Below, in pieces: positions 1 through 14,180 of a stretch of DNA of 14,180 nt; within the stretch, counting starts at the first letter, position 1, and each line of letters begins with the position of its first letter. The stretch spans positions 1 to 14,180 of the forward strand of contig JAOXYB010033807.1 in assembly GCA_028565635.1 (NCBI GenBank). The letters are read 5' to 3'. The position numbers and the translations under genes were made by a program. The notes beneath the pieces are model-generated. The model saw only the letters and a list, made by a program, of their open reading frames with translations, was not told the DNA's origin and ran no database searches. This stretch comes from Phoronis ovalis. Taxonomy: Eukaryota; Phoronida; Phoronidae.

Positions 1-235
1 CATTTTTACGCAAACTGACTGATACAAACCAAATTCCAAAAATCGTTTTATGGATACAAACCTAAAATTAATCCAAAGTATTTGCTGTAAGCAGCGGGCC
101 GGTAGCTATCCAAATTTTTGAATTTCTTTACGGTAGCAATCCAAAAAAATACAGTAAGGAGTATACAATCCCAATTCAAATTTTTCAACTGGGCTGCACA
201 CCTCCACGAAAAAATGCCTTGAGTACCCCCCGGGC
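1..235. repeat. Left copy of dispersed repeat with GTACCCCCCGGGC end
   Basis: Positions 161-235 match the reverse complement of 14106-14180 at roughly 85% by eye, from GTATACAATCC to the GTACCCCCCGGGC terminus, and diverge right after it. The part before 161 is made of degenerate units of about 30-50 bp beginning G(A/T)AxCxAxCC and may be the body of the same element, which continues past the window start. Confidence 0.65.
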
Positions 236-1020
236 TTCTACTACTCCCAACATCATTTGAAACTTCAGGATGCAGTTTTTACCATGCAGTAGCTGTGTTT
301 TACCCTAGGGCTCACGCACCAACCAAGTTTTTTGGCAAGTACCCCACCCCTCTGGGTGCCAGCACAGGAGCTGCAAATTGTCATAGAAGTAGTGAGAGTT
401 GAAGTTGGAGAATTAGAGTGTATCTGGACGGGGATATATGAACTCGATGTGGTAGGAATTACATAAATTTCCATGTTTGAGCACATGCATTTTCACTGTC
501 ATTGGCTATGTAAGATTCAGATTATCAAGAGCTAGTGCAAAACGTCATGAAACCAGGATTAGAGTCGTGCTCGCAGGATCCGGACTGCTATAAGTATAAG
601 TATAACTGTAATATTAACTAATTAAGGAACTAATAGTCTATACTAGCTAATATAAAGTAATATATAAGACCATCTATCTGAGCATATAGCTGTATGAAAA
701 TTTTCACAATGTACGGGTAACCGGGGTGATTTTTTGTTAGTTTCGAAGGACGTTAGATTTTGCCTAGGGAAGTATTAGACCCAAAACGTCAGATATTGAG
801 CCTATTATTATGAATAACTCAATAACTTGAAAGTTGAATAAGGTAATGTACAATATTGCAATACTTTGCACATTTTTTGGAGAAACGCTGCACAAAGTAC
901 CTTGCATTTAATGTTTTCCTGTTCTTGTTTACCGCAGACATATTTAAGTGTTGTTAAACTTTCTAACAAATCTAAAACATTCCCAAATTTTAGTGAAATC
1001 AAATAAATCTTCCTCAGCAC
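236..1020. other. Upstream region without a recognised gene
   Basis: AT-rich, with a few GC-richer scraps (about 330-360 and 715-790) that resemble decayed repeat. Minus-strand open frames here (265-486 and 808-1020) are compositionally poor and show no domain, splice or start context, so I do not call them genes. Confidence 0.5.
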
Positions 1021-1059
1021 TGGCTTGATGTTGCTATGCGCTTTATCTCGCTATTTCTG

Positions 1060-1074
1060 ATTGGCTGAAATTGG
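1060..1074 (-). promoter_or_regulatory. Paired inverted CCAAT boxes upstream of MIER1
   Basis: Two ATTGG motifs (CCAAT on the minus strand) start 10 bp apart at 1060 and 1070, one helical turn, about 260 bp before the MIER1 ATG. This is the arrangement typical of NF-Y binding. No TATA box at a convincing distance is seen. The motif is short and could occur by chance in AT-rich sequence. Confidence 0.35.
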
Positions 1075-1332
1075 CATATAGTGCCCTCAGTTGGTCAACT
1101 TAATCATTATTACAGATCATCAGCTATTGATAAAATACATAAAAAAGGTATTAATTTTTATCATAAAATTTGAATTTCACATCGCAACGTACATTTAATG
1201 TTTAAAAATATTTTATAAGCTCATATATTGTTAAATATTTTACACAGCATTCATGTTTTGTTAGATAATTTTAATGAAAAAAGTATATTTTGAGCCTGTT
1301 TATAGTTTACGCATCCCATAATATTTTTCAAA

Positions 1333-6717
<5,385 letters not shown>

Positions 6718-8925
6718 CCATTCCTCAGTTAATAACTGTGCAATATGAGAACATGTTATGTTGTGTAATCAACAAGAATTGACAAAAATACATTGCTGAT
6801 GGTAAAATCTTGGAGAAACTCATCTTGCTAGGAAACTATTTATATCTGTCTCTTACTTATAAATCAACATCTGAGCCAAAGCTCTTTAAAGTACGCTGTG
6901 AAGTTGTATGGATATCTATAATACAACAACTACTGCGAATGTATATGTATTTGCAGAATCTGTTTCTTATATTTTGATGAGGATTTGTGAAAATGTGAGA
7001 GTTGTTTAAACATTTTGTATTGACAAATTGGGAGTTATTCCTTTTTTTTGTGTAATAATTTCGAAAGAAATTATATAAGAATCATGTTTTAACTACATTA
7101 GTTGTTCAAGATGGTAGCTGTATATTTAGTATTAATATTTAAGTAGTCATGGATGGCTACTGGTTAAAAGTATGCAAATATTAAAGGCTTCCAAATCAGT
7201 GACTTTAAAACGTATATTAAATGAAAAGATTTCATGAAAACTAGCCCCTGGGCTTGATGATATAGCTGTCTAGCTTTTGAATAGTATCGTGAAGTTTTGA
7301 TCTAATTCAGAAATACTACTAAACGCTTAGATGTTTTATCGTCAGAAACAATGACTGGCATTACCAATTATTACCATTAATATCTAGACCATGTAGAGGG
7401 CTGGCATAATATTAGTAAATTGTGTCTTAGTGTTTACACTATGTCTCATAGAATATTAGCCTTTGAATATTTGGTAGTAAGACGCTCATATATTTTTGAC
7501 GAGAAAAATGTTACAGTATGCAATATAATGGTTAAATTGAAGCCAGTCTAGTAATGGCATTGGTTTGTTTGTATAATATGATACAGTGCCATTCTTGAAT
7601 TTTGGTTGCAAGAACTGCCATCTTATAGGAGCATTGCTTAATTTCACTTTCTATAGAAAAGAATGATGTCTTGTAGGTTTATATCAATCTTATGAGCATT
7701 GACAGTAAACAATTCTTATTTTTAGAACTTTAAATATATTATTATCATGGTTTAACACAATTCAACTATGTTTAAAATATGTGACCATACTAGAATGCTG
7801 TTCTATGGTAATGCCACTGCATTTTTTTTTGCATTAGCCAGTCAGAGTTAGTCCATGTAGTTATATGCATAGCCTAAGCATGTAAAACAATCCCATTGTG
7901 TGCATGTTGCAAAAATTGTGATAATTTAATGTGCTGAGAATATTCTTTTCGAACAAGAATTCTGTTTATAATAAGAAAATTGCAGATACAAAAAACAGTT
8001 TATTTTTAGCTAAATTGTAAATAATATTTCTGTACTAGGAATGTTTTAGAGAGAAGAGTGAGTTATATACAATATATATATATATGATAGCATTTCTGCA
8101 GCTTAACACAAAAACATATTAGATGTTTGAGTATTAGAGGCTTTAGTTAGTATATGTTTAAATATTAAAGAGGCTCAGAATTCAAATATGACAACTATAA
8201 GTATGCATATTCTAAAGACTTACCTTCATGCAGCCACCTCCATGTGACATCATTCAACATGTGGTTTAATGATATGTTGACTGCTTAAAATCACCAAGGT
8301 ACACACTGTATCAAAACTTTGCTCATGAACATGTATTGAATTCTAAGATCTACTTTAATTTGTGAAAAAAACATTCTAGTAGTCCTAATACTGCTTTGAA
8401 AAAATGCTGTATTTAGTTTTTTTTAATAGTATATTTTAACTATCATGTTTATGTTTCTATATATTGCCATAATTAACTGAATGAAGTAAATGATGTTGAA
8501 GATATTTAGTACATAATTTGGTGTTTATATTTATATAATGTACACCAAACTATTTTTAGTTGCATTTGTACATTACTAATTTTGTGAAATTACATTGTGT
8601 CCTGCAAGCTTTATATTGTAAAGGTTATGTTAAGAGGGAATACAATTGTGTTGCAAGCATGCTAATGCAGCTAATTCCACTTTATTCTAGTAGATAAACT
8701 TTTTCCTTCAGAATGAAGTGACAATTTCTTTCACCTCTATTGAAAGTATTGTTAGATTGATGCTGCTTGTTTATTGCCATTGTACCCAGTGTTGTGTATA
8801 TTTCCTTCATCATGTAAACACTCTCGAATTGTGTTGTTTAAAAATCAGTATTGATGTCATATTTTGTGTTTTAGCTGTCATTATTACCATCCTAGCTAAA
8901 TAAAATTTGTTATCTGTATAAACTG
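6718..8925 (+). other. MIER1 3' untranslated region (inferred)
   Basis: About 2.2 kb of AT-rich sequence without credible coding frames, running from the MIER1 stop to the first good poly(A) signal. It includes a short TA microsatellite (8072-8085) and a TGTAAATA motif (8016-8023) that fits the Pumilio recognition consensus. Earlier ATTAAA hexamers (for example 8164-8169) could give shorter forms. The end is inferred from the AATAAA, not from transcript data. Confidence 0.6.
8899..8904 (+). terminator. Poly(A) signal AATAAA for MIER1
   Basis: A canonical AATAAA followed by a T/GT-rich stretch (TTTGTTATCTGT). It is the first canonical plus-strand hexamer after the MIER1 stop that I found. Confidence 0.55.
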
Positions 8926-9919
8926 TACAATCATCTGATTCATGTAAATATCCAAGGTAAGATGGTTAAAAATTTTAGGAGTTCTTTTGTCATTTTATCA
9001 ATTGCCTTATCAGACATGTTTATCAGTCACAGATTTCATTTAGAGGCATTTCGTAGTGTACATTAGTTACTCAAGTACACAGTGCAGTTGCGACTTGTAG
9101 TATATGCGAGAAGCTTGTTAACAAATCCTTCTCATTACTGCCAAGTATCATTTAAGAATAGATCTCAGAGGAAATACAGAAGTTCATCAGAATATTTATT
9201 TTGTATATAGTAGACTTTTGTAGAATGTCTTATACATGAATAATAATTTCAAATTTCATATTAAACTCTTATTTTGTTTGTTTCATACTTTTTGCTTTTA
9301 TAAGTAATTATTGTCGTTAAGAAATTTATAATATTCAAGCATGAAATTACTTTAATCAGCTGTTAGTTTGTTTACAACTGAAAACATCTGAACAAATCTG
9401 TGTGTCGCTTATTCTTCGACATGGCCAGTTCTGGCACATGATGGAATGGGTAAGGTCGCCTTCTTCCATTAATCTCAAATGTGAAAATTCAACAAATATA
9501 AGAATTACAGTGGTAATGTGACACAGTTATTTGACTAAAACTTTCTTTTAATTATTAATTTTCATAATCAAAATGAAGAGATAAATATGTTATAATATAC
9601 ATTTTTGCAAAGGTAGTACTTTACAACTTTAATGAATCCAAAGACAAAAGGTTGAAAATAACGTGGCATTTTGGAATAAAAATTGTTTTAAAAAATTTCA
9701 ATGTTCCTGCACTTACAAAATCTACAATGCTGAAACTTTGCAAAAATTATCTTTATACATTGGTCTACAAACAAGTGCCACAGATTTTAAAAACTTTGTT
9801 TTGTTTTCGCCAAAAATGGCTTTCATCAGGTCAAATGACCAAATTCAAACTAGTACTTTCGGGATTTGTAAAGTTTTAACATTTTACAAATGTACAGTTT
9901 TATACATCTATCTCTTCAA
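8926..9919. other. Convergent intergenic spacer between MIER1 and the zinc-finger gene
   Basis: AT-rich sequence between two tail-to-tail genes, partly 3' UTR of the minus-strand gene if its distal poly(A) signal is used. No complete gene is seen. The plus-strand frames around 9652-9935 are low-complexity AT-rich readings with no recognisable domain. A GC-richer island at 9390-9480 stands out. Confidence 0.6.
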
Positions 9920-9925
9920 TTTAAT
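9920..9925 (-). terminator. Candidate poly(A) signal of the zinc-finger gene
   Basis: ATTAAA on the minus strand about 250 bp past the zinc-finger stop. Further minus-strand ATTAAA hexamers lie at 9628-9633 and 9547-9552, and a canonical AATAAA at 9195-9200. The true end could therefore be up to 1 kb beyond the stop and close to the MIER1 3' end. Confidence 0.3.
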
Positions 9926-10175
9926 TAAATACTAAAACAGGTTCAAATATATATTCACCTTTGTATCTTAACTGGAGGTTTAACTTAACAAAACTACAAT
10001 GAATATTAATCAGCGTACTTAAAAAAAAAATCTAGTTTACTTGAAGTTGAAGTAAACAACCTATTTCATTTGGAACTTGGACAAAAATTCTACCAGTGCT
10101 TTTAATAGATATATATATAGTCCATATTGCATTTACCACATTTGTACAAAACACCAATCAATTTGGACATCCTTG

Positions 10176-11890
10176 TCATTGTGTAGAGAGACTGGTTAAC
10201 AATTTAACGTGCCTCTTTTTATGATTGAACAAGGTTCCACTAGTTTTAAAAGTATCTCCGCATACTTCACACATTAATGGCCTCTCTGAGCTATGAATAG
10301 CCATGTGTTCCTGCAACAACCTTGCAGTACCAAATCCTTTTTCACAAATGCCACACCGGTGTTTTTTCTCAGAGTCCTCCGTATGTTGCACATCATAATG
10401 CCGCTTCAACTGGCTTTCATTTACAAATTTTTTATCACAGCGCGAGCATTTTTGGTTTTTCTCTCCGTGTACCTGTTGGATGCTTTTTCAAAGTTGACTT
10501 GTAACCAGAACAGTGACCACAAATATGACAGAAGAATTGCCGTACTGGCTGATATTTCCCAGAATGTTCTTTGAACTCGTGATTATCACCAAGCTTTTTA
10601 AACTTAAACGTTTTTTCACATGAATTACACGAATAAATAGGTTTACCACATATTTGGCTGACATGTTTCCTTAACCTGTGTCTATTTAGAAACCGTGCTT
10701 TGCACACTTCACAGGTATATAGCCCCTTTTATTATCAGATAAAAAATGACATTTGCCATGCCTTCTAAAGTCGCTCTTTGTATAAAATGTTTTCGGACAA
10801 TTGTTACAACAGAATTTCCTACAGTACTCATCATGTGCATACTGGATATGCTTAACAGCATTTTTTACGTTTTTGTAAACTTTCTCACACAAATGGCATG
10901 GATATTTTTCTCCATTACAATGCTTCTTTCCCATATGTCTTACAAGAGAACCAATAAGAGCTCTCCCCCAATACCGTTTCTGGCAAAACTTGCAAAACAA
11001 AGGGACATCAATCTCCTTGTCATTTGTTTCTTTCTGGCCTGTGTTGCATGTTACATTGGAAAATAAAGTACAAGCCCTAGTTTCATCCTTATCTGTTTCC
11101 TTATGCACTGCTTTATTCTTCTTTTTGTGTAATTTATTTTCCTTCTTTATAGGCTTCCTAATTTTGTTCTTGATTCTGTTGTCACATTAACATTGTTATT
11201 TTCACAAGTTTTGTTGCAAACATCCTGTTGTTACTCCGTTTCCTGTCAGTACATTCCCACTGATGCAACTGCCGATCATTGCCATATGCCATGTTTTCAT
11301 GCACATTATGATCTACTGAGTGTTGATCAAAATCTTTTACATAAGCAGTTTCTTTGAATTTTTCATGCACTTCTGGACTGCTCTGTACTTTTGAATCTGG
11401 TGTTTCTTGCATGTCCCATCTTTCCATTTCGATTTTAACCACTGGCTGCCCTATTAGTTGAGGATTACCATCTGCCGAAAAATGTGTATTATTATTTACC
11501 TGTACATTAATTATTTTCAATTGTAGATGGCCTGGGCTGTCCCCGTCATTCTTATCAGGACAATTAAGGCTTTCAGCACAAGTAGAAACATCTTCTTGCT
11601 TCAACAAATATTCAATGAAACTATCGCAGGATTGTAGCAATGTTGTTGTACATTGTATAAGATCGCCAGCTCCACATCCATCAAAATTAGATACAAAGTT
11701 GAATGTTAATTCACAGCCCGGACATGTGCAGACAACGTTCTTATAACAAAGTGACAGCTGTTTTAAATGCTTAAGAGTTTCTGATATAATTATGGAAAGA
11801 TTAGTTCGGCCTGTATTCATGATAGGACATTTTGTCACTTTCTTCAATTTGCAATCTTCTACGTCTGGAATGACTTGATATACATTAACA
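10176..11890 (-). CDS. C2H2 zinc-finger protein, main exon, with frameshifts (possible pseudogene)
   Basis: The exon starts after a strong acceptor (TTTCTTTACAG, its AG at 11892-11891) and ends at TGA 10178-10176; it is not an ORF beginning at the upstream ATG near 11922. The first ~235 residues are acidic/polar with no recognised domain. A lysine-rich linker (about 11170-11100) follows, then nine fingers near 10994-10920, 10898-10833, 10808-10746, 10713-10648, 10629-10564, 10530-10467, 10448-10383, 10355-10293 and 10271-10209. Finger 1 has a longer Cys-His loop (15 residues) and finger 4 ends in Cys (C2HC). The frame changes at about 11187 (or through two steps in 11215-11157), at 10730-10714 (apparent one-base loss in an A4G4 run) and at 10479 (apparent extra base between the two His of finger 6). 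No zinc ligand is lost. The family is usually nuclear and DNA-binding. It could be a recent pseudogene or a gene with sequence errors. Confidence 0.8.
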
Positions 11891-12232
11891 CTGTAAAGAA
11901 ACAAGGAAACAATTAATAACACAGGTGCTCAGCCTGCCTGGCAGGGTGCTTGGTTGCATGCACTAGATAGGTGGCTTGCGGCAAAACAAACTCAATGTGC
12001 CAACTGCAAGCACAGTGAATTTAGGATTAAAGATTGTATTTACCATTTTAGGTGTTTTCTATAAAAATTCAATATATAGGTGTTATGTAGTAAATTAAAG
12101 CTTTGAATTTTCAAAAATTCAAAGTTTTGCTGATTACTAATAATATCATGGGGGCATTAGCTAATTTTCAGTAAGGGTGTGAGGCCCAAAGTCTCAAAAC
12201 CACAATTTCATGGGGAAAGCATTAACCTATAG

Positions 12233-12300
12233 AGCTAAAATATACCCCATGGTAACGAGCATCTGGTGGCTAAAAATATACCCACTGGTTAATTAGTATC
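12233..12300. repeat. Diverged tandem duplication of about 35 bp
   Basis: Two neighbouring copies share GCTAAAA(A)TATACCC followed by ATGGTAA or CTGGTTAA. The second begins near 12269. Low copy number, in the zinc-finger intron. Confidence 0.5.
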
Positions 12301-13167
12301 TATATACTAGATAGGCCTGAAATAGTTGTAAAATTTCACTTCTAAAACAGGTTGTTGCGATAGCACAATTTCTTGAAAACTTGTTCTAATAACTACTAAA
12401 AAGTTTCAAAACAACTCCAACTACCCAGAGTAGCAGTTTTTATAGATATAGTCACATCATTTATGTGAACTGTTTAGGAGTTCAAATCCAGACAGTAAAC
12501 TCAGATACCTACTTTAGATATTATGCACTGTTTGATGAACTGTGGTACACTAGAATGGATCTGTTCAACAATGCGTTTGAAGACGTTTAGTGACGTCCCA
12601 TAGGTGGATCCACAGATTGGCTCAAGTCTGCCTGGCTAAATCTTTTATTTTAACATAAACCATTAGTTGGAGAAAATCTTTATACAACATAAAATATTAT
12701 ATTTTCAGTGTTTATATACACACCCCTGTTTTATATATGGTCTGTTTTATAAAGGATTTGATAAAAAAAAATCAAAACTGCAAAATGTAAAGTAATGAAT
12801 AAAATTCATGTTTTAAGGATTATTAAAGATAATCAAAATAAAAATTAATAACATTATCAGAAAAATTTGCAGTAGTAAAAAAAAAATCATTTTAGACTTA
12901 TGAAAGTCTAGTGGAGCCGTTGTCTTGCATCAATAAATATAATAACTAAACAGCTTTTTAGCAAAGAATTACTGCAGTTTTGCCTTTTATGGTCTGAAGA
13001 TCTCCACCTAACATTTTGGGAGAACTATTTATGGTGTACTTTTGATATTTGTTTACTTGCCACCGGGTATATTTTTAGTAACCTTTTATAATGGTATTTA
13101 CCACATGGTCAGTGTTTTTTAATCTGGGCACAGTGTACACCTACCAACATTTTTAATTTTTTGACAG

Positions 13168-13564
13168 CCCTTACGAAAAATCTCTATAGAATGCTATAGA
13201 AAACTATACAATTCTATTGAGAACTCTATAGAATTCTACAGAGAACTCTATAGAATGTTTTATAGGATTTTTTTCTTTCTTTGTGAAAAGGTTATAACAT
13301 TTTGACACTGCTAATTATGATGCATATGAATATTTATCAATTTAATAATTATAAAGCTAAAATTTGTTAATTTACAGTCACTGAGCAATTCCTAATAAAA
13401 ACAATTAAATAATTAATTGCATAATACACTAATTAAAAAAACACTTCGTTAAATCCCAAGTGTTTTTCATATTAGGTACAACTGTTTAGTCTCAAAACAA
13501 TCATATGTTAAACAATAAGCTTATGTGGAGCTCTATAGAATTCTATAGAACATTTTCGTTTGGG
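13168..13564. mobile_element. Candidate non-autonomous DNA transposon (MITE-like)
   Basis: A stretch of 397 bp bounded by inverted repeats of about 33 bp. The left end (13168-13200) begins CCCTTACGAAAA and the right end (13564-13532, minus strand) begins CCCAAACGAAAA. The core 28 bp match at 24 positions, by eye. Both ends carry CTATAGAAT-type palindromes, and the right one contains a perfect 18-bp palindrome TCTATAGAATTCTATAGA (13532-13549). Inside the left end are about three ~22-bp subterminal repeats (13202-13265). The middle is AT-rich and encodes nothing. I see no clear target-site duplication, so the exact ends and the superfamily are uncertain. Confidence 0.55.
13202..13265. repeat. 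Three 20-22-bp subterminal tandem repeats in the MITE-like element
   Basis: Copies at 13202-13221, 13222-13243 and 13244-13265, each starting AACT(C)TATA(G/C)AAT. Subterminal repeats of this kind often serve as transposase binding sites in DNA transposons; that role is inferred here. Confidence 0.65.
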
Positions 13565-13634
13565 AAGTACCGTAACCCCCAGGAGGCAGCTAAATACTAG
13601 TACTATCGGGGTAACATACTCATACCTTCCTTAC

Positions 13635-13711
13635 ATTAGATTTCCACTTATGCGGCTACTCATACTCGCGGCTGAAATATACACACTGTCGTAAGCATAG
13701 ATAAGTACCAT
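13635..13711 (-). CDS. Candidate first coding exon of the zinc-finger gene
   Basis: On the minus strand an ATG at 13711 opens a frame with a second in-frame ATG at 13663. It reaches a GTAAGG donor right after 13635, leaving two bases that combine with the first base of the main exon (11890) to keep its frame. An in-frame TAG lies upstream of the first ATG, near 13775. The surrounding ~150 bp has more CpG than the rest of the window, as expected near a promoter. The N-terminus would be 25 residues from the first ATG or 9 from the second, before the split codon. Frame agreement alone has a one-in-three chance, so this remains a model. Confidence 0.4.
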
Positions 13712-13877
13712 GTCTTCTATGTGACGGCGGATAAACAGTATATCAGGAGCCAAAACAGCTGACGTGGTTGGCTATCGTAAGCAGTGTCCCTATCGGGCGT
13801 CAGTACATACAAGCTGGGCCTAATATAACTAAGTTATTTTAGTCCCAGATCCCGGGGGCACTGCCATTCAAAGTCAC

Positions 13878-13896
13878 TATATATATATATATATAT
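13878..13896. repeat. TA microsatellite
   Basis: Nineteen alternating T/A bases, upstream of the candidate first exon of the zinc-finger gene. Confidence 0.95.
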
Positions 13897-13905
13897 GTCC
13901 CGCAT

Positions 13906-13970
13906 TTATATTACCACAGGGTATGTTTTTCATGCTTCTCAAAGCTTTATTTACCACAGGGTTTTTCTGC
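13906..13970. repeat. Short direct repeat TTTAT(A)TTACCACAGGGT
   Basis: Two copies about 40 bp apart (near 13906 and 13947), each followed by a T-rich stretch. They lie just beyond the TA microsatellite. No function seen. Confidence 0.7.
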
Positions 13971-14105
13971 TAATAACAACGGCTTAGTATAACGCCAAAA
14001 ACCAAAGCTTTCGGTTGCTCTCAAATACATACCTGTAATAAGTTAAAAAGGCACGTCGACTGTTGAATTAACTTTAGGAAAAATTCTTGCTACAGCAGTT
14101 CCGTG

Positions 14106-14180
14106 CCCGGGGGGGTACTCAGGTTATTTTTTGGTGGGGGTGTGCAGCCGAGTTGAAAATTTTGGATTTGGATTGTATAC
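14106..14180. repeat. Right, inverted copy of the CCCGGGGGGGTACTC repeat
   Basis: Begins GCCCGGGGGGGTACTC and runs off the window end at GTATAC. It is the reverse complement of 161-235 with about ten mismatches and one length difference in the C/G run. The two copies face each other across both genes. Confidence 0.7.

Larger units (their letters stand above)
11891..13634 (-). other. Intron 1 of the zinc-finger gene (model)
   Basis: Runs from the GTAAGG donor to the TTTCTTTACAG acceptor if the candidate first exon is right. It is AT-rich with no coding signal. It holds a near-palindrome CCTGCCTGGCAGG (11933-11945), a diverged duplication at about 12233-12300 and the inverted-repeat element at 13168-13564. 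Confidence 0.4.

Noticed and set aside
265-486. Minus-strand 73-residue open frame
   Set aside because: Ser/Thr-rich composition with no domain, in repeat-like sequence and without splice or promoter support.
808-1020. Minus-strand 70-residue open frame upstream of MIER1
   Set aside because: AT-driven composition and no recognisable motif; probably chance.
9652-9935. Two overlapping plus-strand frames of 75 and 90 residues
   Set aside because: Phe/Lys/Leu-rich readings of AT-rich spacer, mutually overlapping, with no domain or splice evidence.
10714-10730. Programmed -1 ribosomal frameshift between fingers 3 and 4
   Set aside because: The A4G4 run does not form a canonical X-XXY-YYZ slippery site in the incoming frame, and a second opposite shift at 10479 would also be needed; indels are simpler.
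10293-11190. Plus-strand frames of 60-106 residues opposite the zinc fingers
   Set aside because: Shadows of the minus-strand finger array, whose Cys/His pattern is unambiguous.
11150-11220. Tiny intron explaining the first frame change in the zinc-finger exon
   Set aside because: Available GT and AG pairs give introns of about 30-60 nt, far shorter than any other intron here.

Overview
The window reads as nuclear DNA of an invertebrate animal. It is AT-rich, its genes are split by GT-AG introns of roughly 0.2 to 1.7 kb, and it carries an MIER1-type chromatin corepressor, a family known from animals. I cannot name the species. Repeats ending in CCCGGGG...GTACTC and the moderate intron sizes would suit a marine invertebrate such as a hemichordate, cnidarian or lophotrochozoan, but that is a guess.

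Layout. Positions 1-235 hold a degenerate tandem/dispersed repeat whose inverted partner lies at 14106-14180. An AT-rich stretch without a recognisable gene follows. A probable promoter with two inverted CCAAT boxes leads to a complete ten-coding-exon MIER1 orthologue on the plus strand (coding 1333-6717, 496 residues). Every exon junction keeps the frame and every intron is GT-AG. Its 3' UTR runs about 2.2 kb to an AATAAA at 8899.

On the minus strand, tail to tail with MIER1, is a C2H2 zinc-finger gene with nine recognisable fingers. Its main exon (11890-10176) is interrupted by small frameshifts although all zinc ligands survive. It begins at a good splice acceptor, and a short candidate first coding exon lies at 13711-13635. 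The intron between them contains a candidate non-autonomous DNA transposon (13168-13564) with about 33-bp inverted ends.

Functionally, MIER1 is expected to recruit HDAC1/2 through its ELM2-SANT module and repress transcription in the nucleus. The zinc-finger protein, if intact, would be a sequence-specific DNA-binding factor. Nothing in the sequence links the two beyond convergent neighbourhood. I found no convincing wholly new system. The items most worth a second look are the frameshifted zinc-finger gene, the inverted-repeat element next to its candidate first exon, the paired repeat ends, and a GC-richer island at 9390-9480.
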